Below, in pieces: positions 1 through 10,905 of a stretch of DNA of 64,000 nt. Made by a program: the position numbers and the translations under genes. Location: positions 1-64,000 of the forward strand of contig CANQJO010000007.1 in NCBI GenBank assembly GCA_947624255.1, read 5' to 3'. Source of the DNA: an uncultured Ruminococcus sp. (GTDB lineage: Bacteria > Bacillota > Clostridia > Oscillospirales > Ruminococcaceae). How positions within the stretch are numbered: the first letter of the stretch is position 1; the number at the start of each line of letters is the position of its first letter. The notes under the pieces are model-generated. The model was not told the DNA's origin. It saw only the letters and a program-made list of their open reading frames with translations, and did no database searches.

Positions 1-2587
1 CGGTGCGGGAGTATTCAGTGTGAAAACGCCCCTGATCCCGGCGATAACGGCTGATGCGGCTGACTACACCGAGGGCGGATCGGGATTTCTTACTTATAAA
101 AAGTATTCAGATCATGTCGTTATTTCTGATTGTATGAACACGGCTATTAAGGTCGATATTCCTGCTGAAATTGAGGACTTGCCTGTTACGTCAATAGGCA
201 GAAAAGCATTTTATGACTGTATATTTCTGTCAGAAATAACGATTCCTGATAGTGTTACCACAATATGCAGATCTGCTTTTAGTGCCTGTCTAGACCTGAC
301 AGAAATAACGATCCCTGACAGTGTTACGTTAATAGGCGGTCATGCTTTTAGCAATTGTACAGACCTGACAAAAGTAACAATTCCTGCGGGTGTTACAGCA
401 ATAGACGATGGTGTTTTTTATGGATGTTCAAGCCTGACAGAAGTAACGATCCCTGCCGGTGTTACGTCAATAGGTGATCTTGCTTTTAATGACTGTAAAA
501 ATCTGACAGAAATTACAATTCCCGAAGGTGTTACATCAATAGGTAATTACGCTTTTGAGTACTGTCATAATCTGGCAGAAATAATTATCCCGGATAGTGT
601 TACATCAGTAGGCGATGGTGCTTTCGATGAAACACCGTGGCTTAAAAATAAACAAATAGAAAATCCGTTAGTTATTGTAAATAATATCCTTATTGATGGT
701 ACAATTTGTGTCGGCAATGTTTTTATTCCAAATAATGTTACCAAAATACTTGCAGCTGCTTTTTATGATTGTGAAGGTCTTACAGGAATAACAATTCCCG
801 AAGGTGTTACATCAATAGGCGTGTCTGTTTTTGAGGACTGTACAAATCTGACAGAAATTACAATCCCTGATAGCGTTACATCAATAGGCGAGTCTGCTTT
901 TAGAAGCTGTTCAAGCCTGATAGAAATAACGCTCCCGGATAGTGTTACATCAATAGGTAATTACGCCTTTTATGACTGTACAAATCTGACAGAAATTACA
1001 ATTCCTGATAGTGTTACATCAATAGGTGATTACGCTTTTTATGACTGTACAAATCTGACAGAAGTTACAATTCCCGAAGGTGTTACAGCAATAGACGATG
1101 ATGTTTTTTATGGATGTTCAAGCCTGACCAATATAGTAATTCCCAACAGCGTTACATCAATAGGCGGTGGTGCTTTCGATAACACACCATGGCTTAAAAA
1201 TAAACAAATAGAAAATCCGTTTGTTATTGTAAATAATATCCTTATTGATGGTAGAATTTGTGTCGGCAATGTTTTTATTCCAAATAATGTTACCAAAATA
1301 GGTGCATCTGCTTTTTATGATTGTGAAGGTCTGACAGGAATAACAATTCCCGATAGCGTTACATCAATAGACTATAAAGCTTTTTATGGATGTAATAACC
1401 TGACAGAAATAACAATTCCCGATAGTGTTACATCAATAGGCAATGCCGCTTTTGCTTATTGTACAAAACTATCAGAAATAACAATTCCTGATAGTGTTAC
1501 AGAAATAGGCAAGTATGCATTTAGATTTACAGCTTTTGTTGGAAATCAGACAGGGGTAGTATATGTAGGTAAATGGGTAGTTGATTGCTTCGATGATAAT
1601 ATTACATCGGCTGAAATAAAAGAGGGAACAAAAGGAATTGCTCCTGCTGCATTTTGTTTGTGTGAAAATCTGACAAAAGTTTCAATTCCGGAAGGAGTTG
1701 TATCAATAGGCGAGTCTGCTTTTGAGGGCTGTGCAAATCTGACAGGAATTACAATTCCCGAAGGTATCACATCAATATATGATGAGGTTTTTTGGGGCTG
1801 TAAAAGCCTGACAGAAATAACAATTCCCGATAGTGTTACATCAATAGGTGCTTATGCTTTTGAAAACTGTGATAGCCTGACAGAAATAACAATTCCTGAC
1901 AGTGTTACATCAATTGGCGATTATGCTTTTGACAGTTGTTCAAAACTTAGCGAAATCACTTTTCTTAATCCTTATTGTGATATGAACTCATTAGGCGGTG
2001 CATTACATGATGTTCCTGAGGATACTACTGTTAAAGGCTATGAATATTCAACGGCTCAGGGTTACGCTGAAAAATACGGCTACAAATTTGTTAGCTTAGG
2101 TGAAATACCGGAAACAACAACATCAACCACGACAACAACAACTACTACTACGACAACGACTACGACTACTACCACAAGTACAACTACTACAACAAGTACG
2201 ACAAACACATCTACTACGACTACAACAACGAGTACGACCACAAGTACAACGTCTACAACGAGCACAACATCAACGACATCTTCCACATCGTCAACCACAA
2301 GCACTACCACAGACGTACCTCCTGTTACCGAGCAGACCTGCGGCGACATTGACGGTGACGGAAAAGTCTCCGCTGTTGATGCATCGTTCACCCTTGCCGA
2401 GTATGCGGAGCTTTCCTCCGACGGAGAGGGAACATTCACCGAGGCTCAAATTCAGGCGGCTGATATAAACGAAGACGGTATGACGGATGCTCGTGACGCA
2501 TCGCTGATTTTAGGCTACTATACGTATCTCTCCGGCGGCGGAGGAGATATCGGTATCCGAAAATGGGTGAGCGCAGGACTAAATTAA
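1..2587 (+). CDS. BspA-like leucine-rich repeat (LRR_5) surface protein with Thr/Ser linker and C-terminal dockerin; 5' end lies outside the window
   Basis: About 23-aa repeats of the type 'LTEITIPDSVTSIGxxAFxxC'; poly-Thr linker; dockerin 'CGDIDGDGKVSAVDAS...ADINEDGMTDARDASLILGYY'. The frame is open upstream of the called GTG at 20 (..GAGVFSVKTPLIPAITADAADY) and resembles the end of a signal peptide, so the true start is probably outside the window. Confidence 0.9.
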   Translation, partial: GAGVFSVKTPLIPAITADAADYTEGGSGFLTYKKYSDHVVISDCMNTAIKVDIPAEIEDLPVTSIGRKAFYDCIFLSEITIPDSVTTICRSAFSACLDLTEITIPDSVTLIGGHAFSNCTDLTKVTIPAGVTAIDDGVFYGCSSLTEVTIPAGVTSIGDLAFNDCKNLTEITIPEGVTSIGNYAFEYCHNLAEIIIPDSVTSVGDGAFDETPWLKNKQIENPLVIVNNILIDGTICVGNVFIPNNVTKILAAAFYDCEGLTGITIPEGVTSIGVSVFEDCTNLTEITIPDSVTSIGESAFRSCSSLIEITLPDSVTSIGNYAFYDCTNLTEITIPDSVTSIGDYAFYDCTNLTEVTIPEGVTAIDDDVFYGCSSLTNIVIPNSVTSIGGGAFDNTPWLKNKQIENPFVIVNNILIDGRICVGNVFIPNNVTKIGASAFYDCEGLTGITIPDSVTSIDYKAFYGCNNLTEITIPDSVTSIGNAAFAYCTKLSEITIPDSVTEIGKYAFRFTAFVGNQTGVVYVGKWVVDCFDDNITSAEIKEGTKGIAPAAFCLCENLTKVSIPEGVVSIGESAFEGCANLTGITIPEGITSIYDEVFWGCKSLTEITIPDSVTSIGAYAFENCDSLTEITIPDSVTSIGDYAFDSCSKLSEITFLNPYCDMNSLGGALHDVPEDTTVKGYEYSTAQGYAEKYGYKFVSLGEIPETTTSTTTTTTTTTTTTTTTTTSTTTTTSTTNTSTTTTTTSTTTSTTSTTSTTSTTSSTSSTTSTTTDVPPVTEQTCGDIDGDGKVSAVDASFTLAEYAELSSDGEGTFTEAQIQAADINEDGMTDARDASLILGYYTYLSGGGGDIGIRKWVSAGLN
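2114..2313 (+). repeat. Low-complexity Thr/Ser linker-coding repeat (ACN/AGY codons)
   Basis: Runs of aca/act/acg/acc codons between the LRR and dockerin regions. Confidence 0.9.
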
Positions 2588-2687
2588 AACTTTTGCTCAC
2601 AAATTTGTGAAAAAATAAAATTATTTCTCTAAATTCATAAGCACTCCGCTGATTGAACCGAACCGGTAAAAACGGACAGTGGACAAA

Positions 2688-2729
2688 AAGCACCTCCTAT
2701 GGTATAACAGAAGACATAGGAGGTGCTTT
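2688..2729 (-). terminator. Likely rpoC terminator
   Basis: 15-bp perfect inverted repeat AAAGCACCTCCTATG/CATAGGAGGTGCTTT; in minus orientation followed by TTTTTG. Confidence 0.6.
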
Positions 2730-2758
2730 ATTATGGCAAGATGATATCGACACATACA

Positions 2759-2795
2759 GGAAACTGCTGCATCAAAGATGCAGCAGTTCCTTTTT
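2759..2795 (+). terminator. Likely terminator of the LRR/dockerin gene
   Basis: GGAAACTGCTGCATC-aaa-GATGCAGCAGTTCC then TTTTT. Confidence 0.7.
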
Positions 2796-5700
2796 ATACA
2801 AGAGTTCCGGGCATTGATGCCGGTGCGTGTTCAAGATATGATTCATTCTTGGACAATTCTACCTTGTTGTAGCATTCCATTCCTGTGCCGGCAGGAATGA
2901 GCTTGCCTATGATAACATTTTCCTTCAATCCGAGGAGCTTGTCGGTCTTGCCCCTGATAGCTGCATCGGTGAGAGCCTTTGTAGTCTCCTGGAACGATGC
3001 CGCCGACATGAAGCTGTCAGAATTGGATGATGCCTTTGTGATTCCCTGAAGTACGGGACTTACCTGTACAAGCCGGAGATCATATTCACCGGCATCAATT
3101 CTTGCCTGTATTTCGGCATTTATTAAGTCGATTTCTTTTCTGTCAACGAGAGTTCCGGGCAAAAGATAACTGCTTCCGCTCTCTTCGACCTTTATCTTTC
3201 TGAGCATCTGGCGCACAATAACCTCGATGTGTTTGTCGTTGATGTCAACACCCTGTAGACGGTACACTTTCTGCACTTCGTTGATTATATAATTCTGAAC
3301 AGCCTGTATTCCCAGAATATTGAGAATATCAGCCGGATAGATATTACCCTCGGTGAGGCGTACTCCCTTTTCGATGACCTCGTTTTCCTGAACTCGTATC
3401 TTTAGATTGTACGGGATCATATAGCTCTCAGATTCACCGGTCTCATCGTTTGTGACGATGATATTTCGTGTAGTTTTGATCTCCTCGATATGAATTCGTC
3501 CGGGGATCCTTGAAAGTATTGCAGCACCCTTCGGACGTCTGCTCTCGAAAAGCTCCTCAACACGTGGAAGACCTTGTGTGATATCCTCGGCATCAGCACT
3601 TGCAACGCCTCCGGTATGGAAAGTTCTCATGGTGAGCTGTGTACCGGGCTCACCGATCGACTGTGCCGCAATGACACCTACAGCCTCGCCCACAGAAACA
3701 ACGTTGTTGTGAGCAAGATTTGCGCCATAGCAGCGTGCGCACACGCCGTACCTTGCCTTACAGGTAAGCACTGAGCGGATAACTATTCTGTCAGTACCGG
3801 AGTCGATTATCTTCTTTGCATCAGCATCGGTGATGAGCTTATTGTGTGAAACTATCAGCTCTCCGGAATCGTCACGGAGGTCTTCCGCAAGAAAACGTCC
3901 CACAAGTCTTTCAGAAAACGGCTCAACGACTTCATTGCCGTTTTTGATCTCGTATACCTCGATACCGTCAGTCGTTCCGCAATCGTCCTCACGTATGATA
4001 ACGTCCTGTGAAACATCGACAAGTCGTCTTGTAAGGTATCCTGAGTCGGCGGTACGCAGCGCAGTATCGGCAAGTCCCTTACGTGCGCCTCTTGATGCGA
4101 TGAAGTATTCCAGAATATTAAGACCTTCACGATAATTAGCACGTATCGGTATCTCGATTACCGTACCGGATGTATTTGCAATAAGTCCACGCATTCCCGC
4201 AAGCTGACGTATCTGAGAGATACTGCCTCTCGCACCTGAATCTGCCATCATCCAAATCGGATTATACTTATCGAAATTAGCTTTCAGAGCCTTTGTTACG
4301 TCATCGGTAGTATTCGTCCAAAGAGAGATTATCTTCTTTGTCTTTTCCTGTGATGAAATATATCCATATTCATACTCAGTAGTGATCTGCTCTACCTCTT
4401 TATCAGCCTGTGCAAGGATCTCCTTTTTCTGGGGAGGTATGGTCGCATCGCAGACTGCAACAGTCAGAGCTGCTCTTGTGGAGTATTTATATCCCAATGA
4501 CTTTATTCTGTCAAGCACCTCAGAGGTGGTAGTAGTGCCGTGTATCTTTATGCAGCGTTCAATGATATCCGAAAGCTGCTTCTTTCCGACAAGGAATGCT
4601 ATTTCAAGATCAAACTGCTTGTCAGAGTTTGTTCTGTCAACGTAGCCTAAATTCTGCGGAATATTTTCGTTGAAGATAAGCCGTCCCACTGTTGCATCTA
4701 TTATTTTTGAGACCTTTTTTTCACCGATATCCTTGGTGATCTTTACTCTGATATTTGCATGAAGCGACACATCATGCTCATGGTATGCCATGAGAGCCTC
4801 ATTAACATCACGGAATACCTTGCCCTCACCGGGTTCGCCGGGCTTATCCATTGTCAGATAGTAGGATCCGAGCACCATATCCTGTGAAGGAACTGCCACA
4901 GGTCTTCCGTCCGATGGTTTCAGCAGGTTGTTAGCCGCAAGCATAAGGAATCTTGCCTCAGCCTGAGCCTCTGCCGAAAGCGGAAGATGCACAGCCATCT
5001 GGTCGCCGTCGAAGTCGGCATTGAAAGCAGAGCATACGAGCGGGTGGAGCTTTATCGCACGTCCCTCAACGAGTATCGGCTCGAATGCCTGAATTCCCAG
5101 ACGGTGAAGCGTAGGAGCACGGTTGAGCATTACGGGGTGATCCTTGATAACGTCCTCAAGAGCGTCCCAGACCTTGTTGTCAGCTCTGTCGATGAGCTTG
5201 CGTGCGCTTTTTATATTTGCAATAGCCTTTTTATCAACAAGGCGTTTCAGAACAAAAGGCTTGAACAGTTCAAGAGCCATTTCTTTCGGAAGACCGCACT
5301 GATACATTTTCAGCTCAGGACCGACTACGATAACAGAACGTCCGGAGTAGTCAACACGTTTACCGAGCAGATTCTGACGGAAACGTCCCTGTTTGCCTTT
5401 GAGCATATCAGAGAGTGATTTCAGCGCACGGTTGCTCGGACCTGTAACTGCTCTGCCGTGACGGCCGTTGTCGATAAGAGCATCAACAGCCTCCTGGAGC
5501 ATTCTCTTTTCGTTTCTGACGATTATGTCGGGAGCATCAAGCTCCAGCATTCTTTTAAGGCGGTTATTTCTGTTGATAACACGTCTGTAGAGATCATTCA
5601 GATCGGATGTAGCATAACGTCCTCCGTCAAGCATTATCATCGGGCGCAAATCGGGAGGAATTACAGGCACAACATCAAGGATCATCCATTCGGGCTTATT

Positions 5701-6516
5701 TCCCGAGATGCGGAATGCCTCGATTATTTGCAGCCTTTTTAGGAGCTTTACCTTTTTCTGTCCGGAGGGTATTCCGGCAAGCTCAGCTTTGAGATCATCG
5801 GCAACAAGCTCAATATTGTTGCGCCAGTCGATATCATCAACAGCCGCAAATTTCAGACACTCCTCGCAGCCGCACTCTGTAGGCTTTTTGAAGCAGGTAA
5901 CTTTTTTTCCGCCGAGAGATACTTTTCCCATTTCAACAAGACGGTTCTTATAAGAATCATATCTTTCGGGATCGTATTCGTTCAGGAGCTTTTTTATAGC
6001 CTCAGCTCCCATTTCAGCGACAAAATCATCTCCATACTTCTCACGGTACGAGAGATACTCCTTTTCCGAGAGGAGCTGCTTTTTCACCAATTCGGTATTG
6101 CCGGGATCAATTACGATATACTTTGTGAAGTACAGTATCTCCTCAAGGCGTTTCTGCGATACCTCCAGAACCTGTCCTATCCTGGAGGGAGTTCCCTTGA
6201 AGTACCATATGTGCGAGACAGGGGCTGCAAGCTCGATATGTCCCATTCTCTCACGGCGGACTCTTGCTCTTGTTACCTCAACGCCGCAGCGGTCACAGAT
6301 CTTGCCCTTGAAGCGTATTTTCTTGAATTTTCCGCAGTGGCACTCCCAGTCCTTGGTAGGTCCGAAGATCTTTTCACAGAAAAGACCGTCACGCTCAGGC
6401 TTCTGAGTTCTGTAATTTATAGTCTCAGGTCTTTCAACAGCGCCGTATGACCAGCTTCTTATCTGTTCCGGCGAGGCAAGACCAATTTTTATTGAATCAA
6501 AAGTATTGAATTCCAA
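2794..6516 (-). CDS. rpoC: DNA-directed RNA polymerase subunit beta'
   Basis: [12 protein letters not shown] catalytic motif; zinc-binding [23 protein letters not shown]; full-length architecture. Confidence 0.99.
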   Translation of the reverse strand: MEFNTFDSIKIGLASPEQIRSWSYGAVERPETINYRTQKPERDGLFCEKIFGPTKDWECHCGKFKKIRFKGKICDRCGVEVTRARVRRERMGHIELAAPVSHIWYFKGTPSRIGQVLEVSQKRLEEILYFTKYIVIDPGNTELVKKQLLSEKEYLSYREKYGDDFVAEMGAEAIKKLLNEYDPERYDSYKNRLVEMGKVSLGGKKVTCFKKPTECGCEECLKFAAVDDIDWRNNIELVADDLKAELAGIPSGQKKVKLLKRLQIIEAFRISGNKPEWMILDVVPVIPPDLRPMIMLDGGRYATSDLNDLYRRVINRNNRLKRMLELDAPDIIVRNEKRMLQEAVDALIDNGRHGRAVTGPSNRALKSLSDMLKGKQGRFRQNLLGKRVDYSGRSVIVVGPELKMYQCGLPKEMALELFKPFVLKRLVDKKAIANIKSARKLIDRADNKVWDALEDVIKDHPVMLNRAPTLHRLGIQAFEPILVEGRAIKLHPLVCSAFNADFDGDQMAVHLPLSAEAQAEARFLMLAANNLLKPSDGRPVAVPSQDMVLGSYYLTMDKPGEPGEGKVFRDVNEALMAYHEHDVSLHANIRVKITKDIGEKKVSKIIDATVGRLIFNENIPQNLGYVDRTNSDKQFDLEIAFLVGKKQLSDIIERCIKIHGTTTTSEVLDRIKSLGYKYSTRAALTVAVCDATIPPQKKEILAQADKEVEQITTEYEYGYISSQEKTKKIISLWTNTTDDVTKALKANFDKYNPIWMMADSGARGSISQIRQLAGMRGLIANTSGTVIEIPIRANYREGLNILEYFIASRGARKGLADTALRTADSGYLTRRLVDVSQDVIIREDDCGTTDGIEVYEIKNGNEVVEPFSERLVGRFLAEDLRDDSGELIVSHNKLITDADAKKIIDSGTDRIVIRSVLTCKARYGVCARCYGANLAHNNVVSVGEAVGVIAAQSIGEPGTQLTMRTFHTGGVASADAEDITQGLPRVEELFESRRPKGAAILSRIPGRIHIEEIKTTRNIIVTNDETGESESYMIPYNLKIRVQENEVIEKGVRLTEGNIYPADILNILGIQAVQNYIINEVQKVYRLQGVDINDKHIEVIVRQMLRKIKVEESGSSYLLPGTLVDRKEIDLINAEIQARIDAGEYDLRLVQVSPVLQGITKASSNSDSFMSAASFQETTKALTDAAIRGKTDKLLGLKENVIIGKLIPAGTGMECYNKVELSKNESYLEHAPASMPGTLV

Positions 6517-6576
6517 GATGCTACCTCCTGAAAATTTATGGTGTGCCGGCAGAGCATATGTCTGCCGGGCGTAGGC

Positions 6577-9500
6577 TTAATCCTCGTCGGAGGAGTCGTC
6601 AAGATCAAAGCTGTCGAAAAGCTCATCGTCATCCTCATTGTCAAGATCAAAATCGTCCTCGTCTTCGTCTTCTTCATCATCAAAGGAGAAATCGTCATCG
6701 CCGTCAGCAAGACCGAGATCGTCAAGCTCGCCATCCTCAAAGGAGAAGCCTGCGTCAGCCATATCGCTGTCGGAATATGATGTCATATCCATTGTATCCT
6801 CATCAGAGAATGAATCGTCACTCGGTACAGGATCATCATCGAAATTCTGTTTAAGGTCGATCTCCTGCTGATTTTCGTCAAGCACACGAACATCGAGACA
6901 AAGTGACTGCATCTCCTTGATAAGGACTTTGAATGATTCCGGTATGCCCGGCGTAGGAACGTTCTGTCCCTTGACGATAGCCTCATAGGTATTTACACGT
7001 CCGAGAGTATCATCCGACTTTACAGTGAGTATCTCCTGAAGTGTGTATGCAGCACCGTAAGCCTCGAGCGCCCACACTTCCATTTCTCCGAAACGCTGAC
7101 CGCCGAACTGAGCCTTACCGCCCAGCGGCTGCTGTGTTACGAGAGCATACGGACCAACGGAACGTGCGTGGATCTTATCATCAACAAGGTGGTGAAGTTT
7201 GAGGTAGTACATATATCCGACTGTTACACGGTTGTCGAATTTTTCGCCTGTGCGTCCGTCATAGAGCGTGAACTTGCCGTCCTCATTCATCTCAAGAGCT
7301 TTGGGATTTATCACCTTATCCATAGCCTTGATCTCGAAGATGTCATTGCGGTGAGCCTTGTTCTTCTCATTTGCCTCACGGAAGCAGGCACGTATATCGT
7401 CCTCATGAGCTCCGTCAAAAACAGGAGTCATTATCGTCCAGCCGAGAGCCTTTGCTGCCATTCCGAGATGCACCTCAAGCACCTGACCGATATTCATTCG
7501 TGAAGGAACGCCCAGAGGGTTAAGCACGATATCAAGAGGTGTTCCGTCAGGGAGGAACGGCATATCCTCCTCAGGAAGAATACGTGAAACAACGCCCTTG
7601 TTTCCGTGGCGTCCTGCCATTTTGTCTCCGACCGTTATCTTTCTCTTCTGAGCGATATAGCAGATAACACGCATATTTACACCGGCACTCAGCTCGTCAC
7701 AGTTTTCTCTGGTGAAGACCTTTACGTCCACGATAACGCCCGACTCTCCGTGAGGAACTTTGAGTGAGTTATCTCTGACTTCACGTGCTTTTTCACCGAA
7801 TATAGCTCTCAGGAGGCGTTCTTCAGCGGTAAGCTCCGTCTCTCCCTTAGGAGTTACCTTTCCTACGAGGATATCGCCGGAGTTGACCTCAGAGCCTATG
7901 CGTATAATGCCGTGCTCGTCAAGATTTGCAAGAGCGTCCTCACCTACATTCGGGATATCTCTTGTGATCTCCTCCGGACCGAGCTTTGTATCACGGCACT
8001 CTATCTCATATTCCTCTATATGGACTGATGTGAAGACGTCCTCACGCACAAGACGTTCATTAAGGAGTACGGCGTCCTCATAGTTGTAGCCCTCCCATGT
8101 CATAAAGCCTATGAGAGCGTTCTTGCCAAGTGAGATCTCTCCGTCAGCCGTAGCAGGACCGTCTGCAAGCACCTGACCTTTCTTGACTTGTTCGTCAACC
8201 GAAACGATAGGTCTTTGGTTCACGCAAGTTCCCTGGTTGGAGCGCTTGAATTTGATAAGCTCATACTTGTGCTCAATGCCGTCCGTATCTATGACGTGGA
8301 TCCTGTCGGCATCGACATAGGACACCCTGCCGTCGCAGTCTGCAACGATACATACTCCGGAGTCAACAGCAGCCTTGTACTCCATACCTGTGCCTACGAA
8401 CGGACGCTCTGTTTTGAGGAGCGGTACAGCCTGACGCTGCATATTCGATCCCATGAGTGCACGGTTAGCATCATCATTTTCAAGGAACGGTATCATCGAA
8501 GTCGCAACAGAAACTACCATTTTCGGTGAAACGTCCATATAATCGACCTTATCACGCTCACATTCAAGTATCTGGTCACGGTAGCGTGCATTTACACGTG
8601 GTCTTGCAAACTTTCCGTCTTCGGTAAGAGGTTCGTTTGCCTGTGCAACGATGTAATTATCCTCAACATCGGCAGTCATGTAGACTACCTCGTTTGTCAC
8701 AATGCCGGTCTTCTTGTCCACCTTGCGGTAGGGAGCTTCTATAAAGCCGTATTCATTGATCCTTGCGAATGTTGCAAGGTATGAGATGAGTCCGATATTA
8801 GGACCTTCGGGTGTCTCGATAGGACACATTCTTCCGTAGTGGCTGTAGTGAACGTCACGCACTTCAAATCCTGCACGGTCACGTGAAAGACCGCCGGGGC
8901 CGAGGGCAGAGAGACGTCTTTTATGTGTCAGCTCAGCAAGAGGATTGTTCTGATCCATAAACTGTGACAGCGGTGACGAGCAGAAAAACTCTTTCATTGC
9001 CGATGAGATAGGTCTTATATTGATGAGTGTCTGCGGTGTGAGAGTGTTCACGTCCTGCGTCTGGATATTCATTCTCTCACGTATACCACGCTCCATTCTT
9101 GCGTAGCCGATGCGGAACTGGTTCTGGAGAAGCTCTCCCACCGAGCGGATACGTCTGTTGCCCAGATGGTCGATATCATCGACTGTTCCAACTCCCTCGC
9201 AAAGGTTCAGAAAATAGCTGATAGTTGCGAAAATATCGTCAATGATGATGTGCTTTGGTACAAGCTCATCAGCTCTTTTCTTGATATTCTCCTCCAGCTC
9301 CTCTTCATCAGCGGAGGTTTCCATGATCTCCTTGAGGACTTTATAGGATACCTTTTCATTTATACCGTATTTTTCGGTGTCGAAATCCACATAGCCCTTG
9401 ATATCCACCATTCCGTTGCCGATTATCTTGGCGATCTTCTCGACCATACGTATGGCAGTTTCTCCACGGTCATCGGTATAATATTCCTTTGCCTCGACCT

Positions 9501-10491
9501 TTACGAATGCCTGATAAACGCCTGCCTGCTCGATCTTGCAGGCTTTTTCATAGGAGATGATCTCCCCTGCCTCAGCGATTATCTCGCCGGTATTGGGATC
9601 TGCGATAGGCTCAGCAAGGAGTCTTCCGGAAAGACGTGAGGCAATGCCCAGTTTCTTATTGTATTTATATCTTCCGAAGCGGCAGAGGTCATATCTCTTG
9701 GCATCGAAAAAAAGGTTATTGAGATGTGTAACTGCGCTCTCTACCGTAGGAGGCTCACCGGGACGGAGTTTCTTATAAACATCAATAAGAGCATCGGAGT
9801 TATTCTTGGTCTGATCCTTCTGGAGGATAGTCTGCTTTAGGCGGTCGTCCTCGCCGAAAAGCTCATATATGTCTTCATCGGAGCTTACTCCGAGAGCACG
9901 TATGAATGTAGTTATCGGGATCTTTCTGTTCTTGTCGATGCGGACATAGACCACATCATTGGAATCCATTTCGTACTCCAGCCATGCTCCTCTGTTCGGG
10001 ATAACGGTAGTGCTGAAAAGATCCTTACCGGTCTTATCCTTTTCAAAAGCGTAATATACTCCGGGAGAGCGCACAAGCTGCGAAACGATAACACGTTCTG
10101 CGCCGTTGATAACAAAGGTGCCGCTGTCGGTCATGAGCGGAAAATCGCCCATGTAGATCTCACTTTCGCTTACAGTTCCTGTCTCCTTGTTGCAGAGAAC
10201 AGCCGTAGCTCTCATGGCGACCTGATATGTTGCGCCCCTTGCCTTGCACTCCGCAAGGGTATACTTGGGAGTGTCATCAAAGCGGTAGTCCTTGAAATTC
10301 AGAACGAGATTTCCGTTATAGTCAGTAATATCGGTCATATCACGGAATACCTCACGCAGGCCTTCACCTCTGAACCACTTATACGAATTCTTCTGGACCT
10401 CAATAAGATTCGGCATTTCAAGAGGCTCGGTAATCTTACCGAAGCTCATTCTGACGTTCTTTCCAAGCTGCTTAGGTGTAACCTTCACCAT
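6577..10491 (-). CDS. rpoB: DNA-directed RNA polymerase subunit beta with acidic C-terminal extension
   Basis: RpoB motifs ([54 protein letters not shown]). Start placed at [17 protein letters not shown] (ATG at 10491) with AAGGAGG just upstream rather than at 10698. Confidence 0.98.
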   Translation of the reverse strand: MVKVTPKQLGKNVRMSFGKITEPLEMPNLIEVQKNSYKWFRGEGLREVFRDMTDITDYNGNLVLNFKDYRFDDTPKYTLAECKARGATYQVAMRATAVLCNKETGTVSESEIYMGDFPLMTDSGTFVINGAERVIVSQLVRSPGVYYAFEKDKTGKDLFSTTVIPNRGAWLEYEMDSNDVVYVRIDKNRKIPITTFIRALGVSSDEDIYELFGEDDRLKQTILQKDQTKNNSDALIDVYKKLRPGEPPTVESAVTHLNNLFFDAKRYDLCRFGRYKYNKKLGIASRLSGRLLAEPIADPNTGEIIAEAGEIISYEKACKIEQAGVYQAFVKVEAKEYYTDDRGETAIRMVEKIAKIIGNGMVDIKGYVDFDTEKYGINEKVSYKVLKEIMETSADEEELEENIKKRADELVPKHIIIDDIFATISYFLNLCEGVGTVDDIDHLGNRRIRSVGELLQNQFRIGYARMERGIRERMNIQTQDVNTLTPQTLINIRPISSAMKEFFCSSPLSQFMDQNNPLAELTHKRRLSALGPGGLSRDRAGFEVRDVHYSHYGRMCPIETPEGPNIGLISYLATFARINEYGFIEAPYRKVDKKTGIVTNEVVYMTADVEDNYIVAQANEPLTEDGKFARPRVNARYRDQILECERDKVDYMDVSPKMVVSVATSMIPFLENDDANRALMGSNMQRQAVPLLKTERPFVGTGMEYKAAVDSGVCIVADCDGRVSYVDADRIHVIDTDGIEHKYELIKFKRSNQGTCVNQRPIVSVDEQVKKGQVLADGPATADGEISLGKNALIGFMTWEGYNYEDAVLLNERLVREDVFTSVHIEEYEIECRDTKLGPEEITRDIPNVGEDALANLDEHGIIRIGSEVNSGDILVGKVTPKGETELTAEERLLRAIFGEKAREVRDNSLKVPHGESGVIVDVKVFTRENCDELSAGVNMRVICYIAQKRKITVGDKMAGRHGNKGVVSRILPEEDMPFLPDGTPLDIVLNPLGVPSRMNIGQVLEVHLGMAAKALGWTIMTPVFDGAHEDDIRACFREANEKNKAHRNDIFEIKAMDKVINPKALEMNEDGKFTLYDGRTGEKFDNRVTVGYMYYLKLHHLVDDKIHARSVGPYALVTQQPLGGKAQFGGQRFGEMEVWALEAYGAAYTLQEILTVKSDDTLGRVNTYEAIVKGQNVPTPGIPESFKVLIKEMQSLCLDVRVLDENQQEIDLKQNFDDDPVPSDDSFSDEDTMDMTSYSDSDMADAGFSFEDGELDDLGLADGDDDFSFDDEEDEDEDDFDLDNEDDDELFDSFDLDDSSDED

Positions 10492-10614
10492 AGGCGGAAC
10501 CTCCTTATTTTTTGTTGAGCAGGAAATCTCCCGGTTTTTTTGCGGCAAAGGCTGCGCTCCTCCGGAGAAGATCTTCTGTGAAAAAAATCTCCGAAAAAAA
10601 AATTTAAAATCCTC

Positions 10615-10643
10615 TTGACAACCGCTGCCGTGTATGATATAAT
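10615..10643 (+). promoter_or_regulatory. Consensus sigma-A promoter facing the rpoBC promoter
   Basis: TTGACA (10615-10620), 17-nt spacer, TATAAT (10638-10643). Confidence 0.7.
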
Positions 10644-10686
10644 AACATGATAAGAGGGACATTATCCCATTCTGATACATTTTATT

Positions 10687-10715
10687 ATTATAATACATTA
10701 CTATATTTTTGTCAA
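10687..10715 (-). promoter_or_regulatory. Consensus sigma-A promoter for rpoBC
   Basis: On the minus strand: TTGACA, 17-nt spacer, TATAAT (plus strand ATTATA 10687-10692 and TGTCAA 10710-10715). Confidence 0.8.
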
Positions 10716-10741
10716 TAGCTTTTGGAAATATTTATCAAAGC

Positions 10742-10775
10742 TGCCAAATCATAGCTGATGATTCGGCATCTTTTT
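10742..10775. terminator. Putative intrinsic terminator, possibly bidirectional
   Basis: TGCCAAATCAT-AGCTG-ATGATTCGGCA then TCTTTTTG on plus. The stem has one A.C mismatch in plus RNA and one G.U in minus RNA. Confidence 0.5.
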
Positions 10776-10905
10776 GTGCATAAATACAATTTAAGGAATA
10801 TCTCTGAACAATTTTTCGTAAAGAAAAAAATACAGTCAGCACCGTACAAAGATCCTGCGGCAGATCCACCGTCAGAGCTGCCTGCTTCCGTCCGGGAGAT
10901 CAGCA

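Noticed and set aside
2114-2313. Repetitive tract considered as a CRISPR or satellite array
   Set aside because: It is in-frame codon-level Thr/Ser repetition between two protein domains, without spacers.
2080-2439. Val-rich 119-aa minus-strand ORF
   Set aside because: It is the antisense of the ACN-repeat Thr linker; low complexity, no independent support.
2715-2750. AGGAGG followed by ATGGCAAGATGA (tiny MAR* ORF) beside the rpoC terminator
   Set aside because: The SD-like sequence is part of a terminator stem and the ORF is only three codons; more likely coincidence.
3417-10115. Numerous 60-157 aa ORFs antisense or out of frame to rpoC and rpoB
   Set aside because: They overlap strongly conserved coding sequence in other frames and show no recognisable motifs.
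10492-10698. ORF-track N-terminal extension of rpoB to 10698
   Set aside because: The upstream start lies beyond the -10 box of the consensus promoter (10687-10692); ATG 10491 has AAGGAGG and begins with the conserved RpoB N-terminus.
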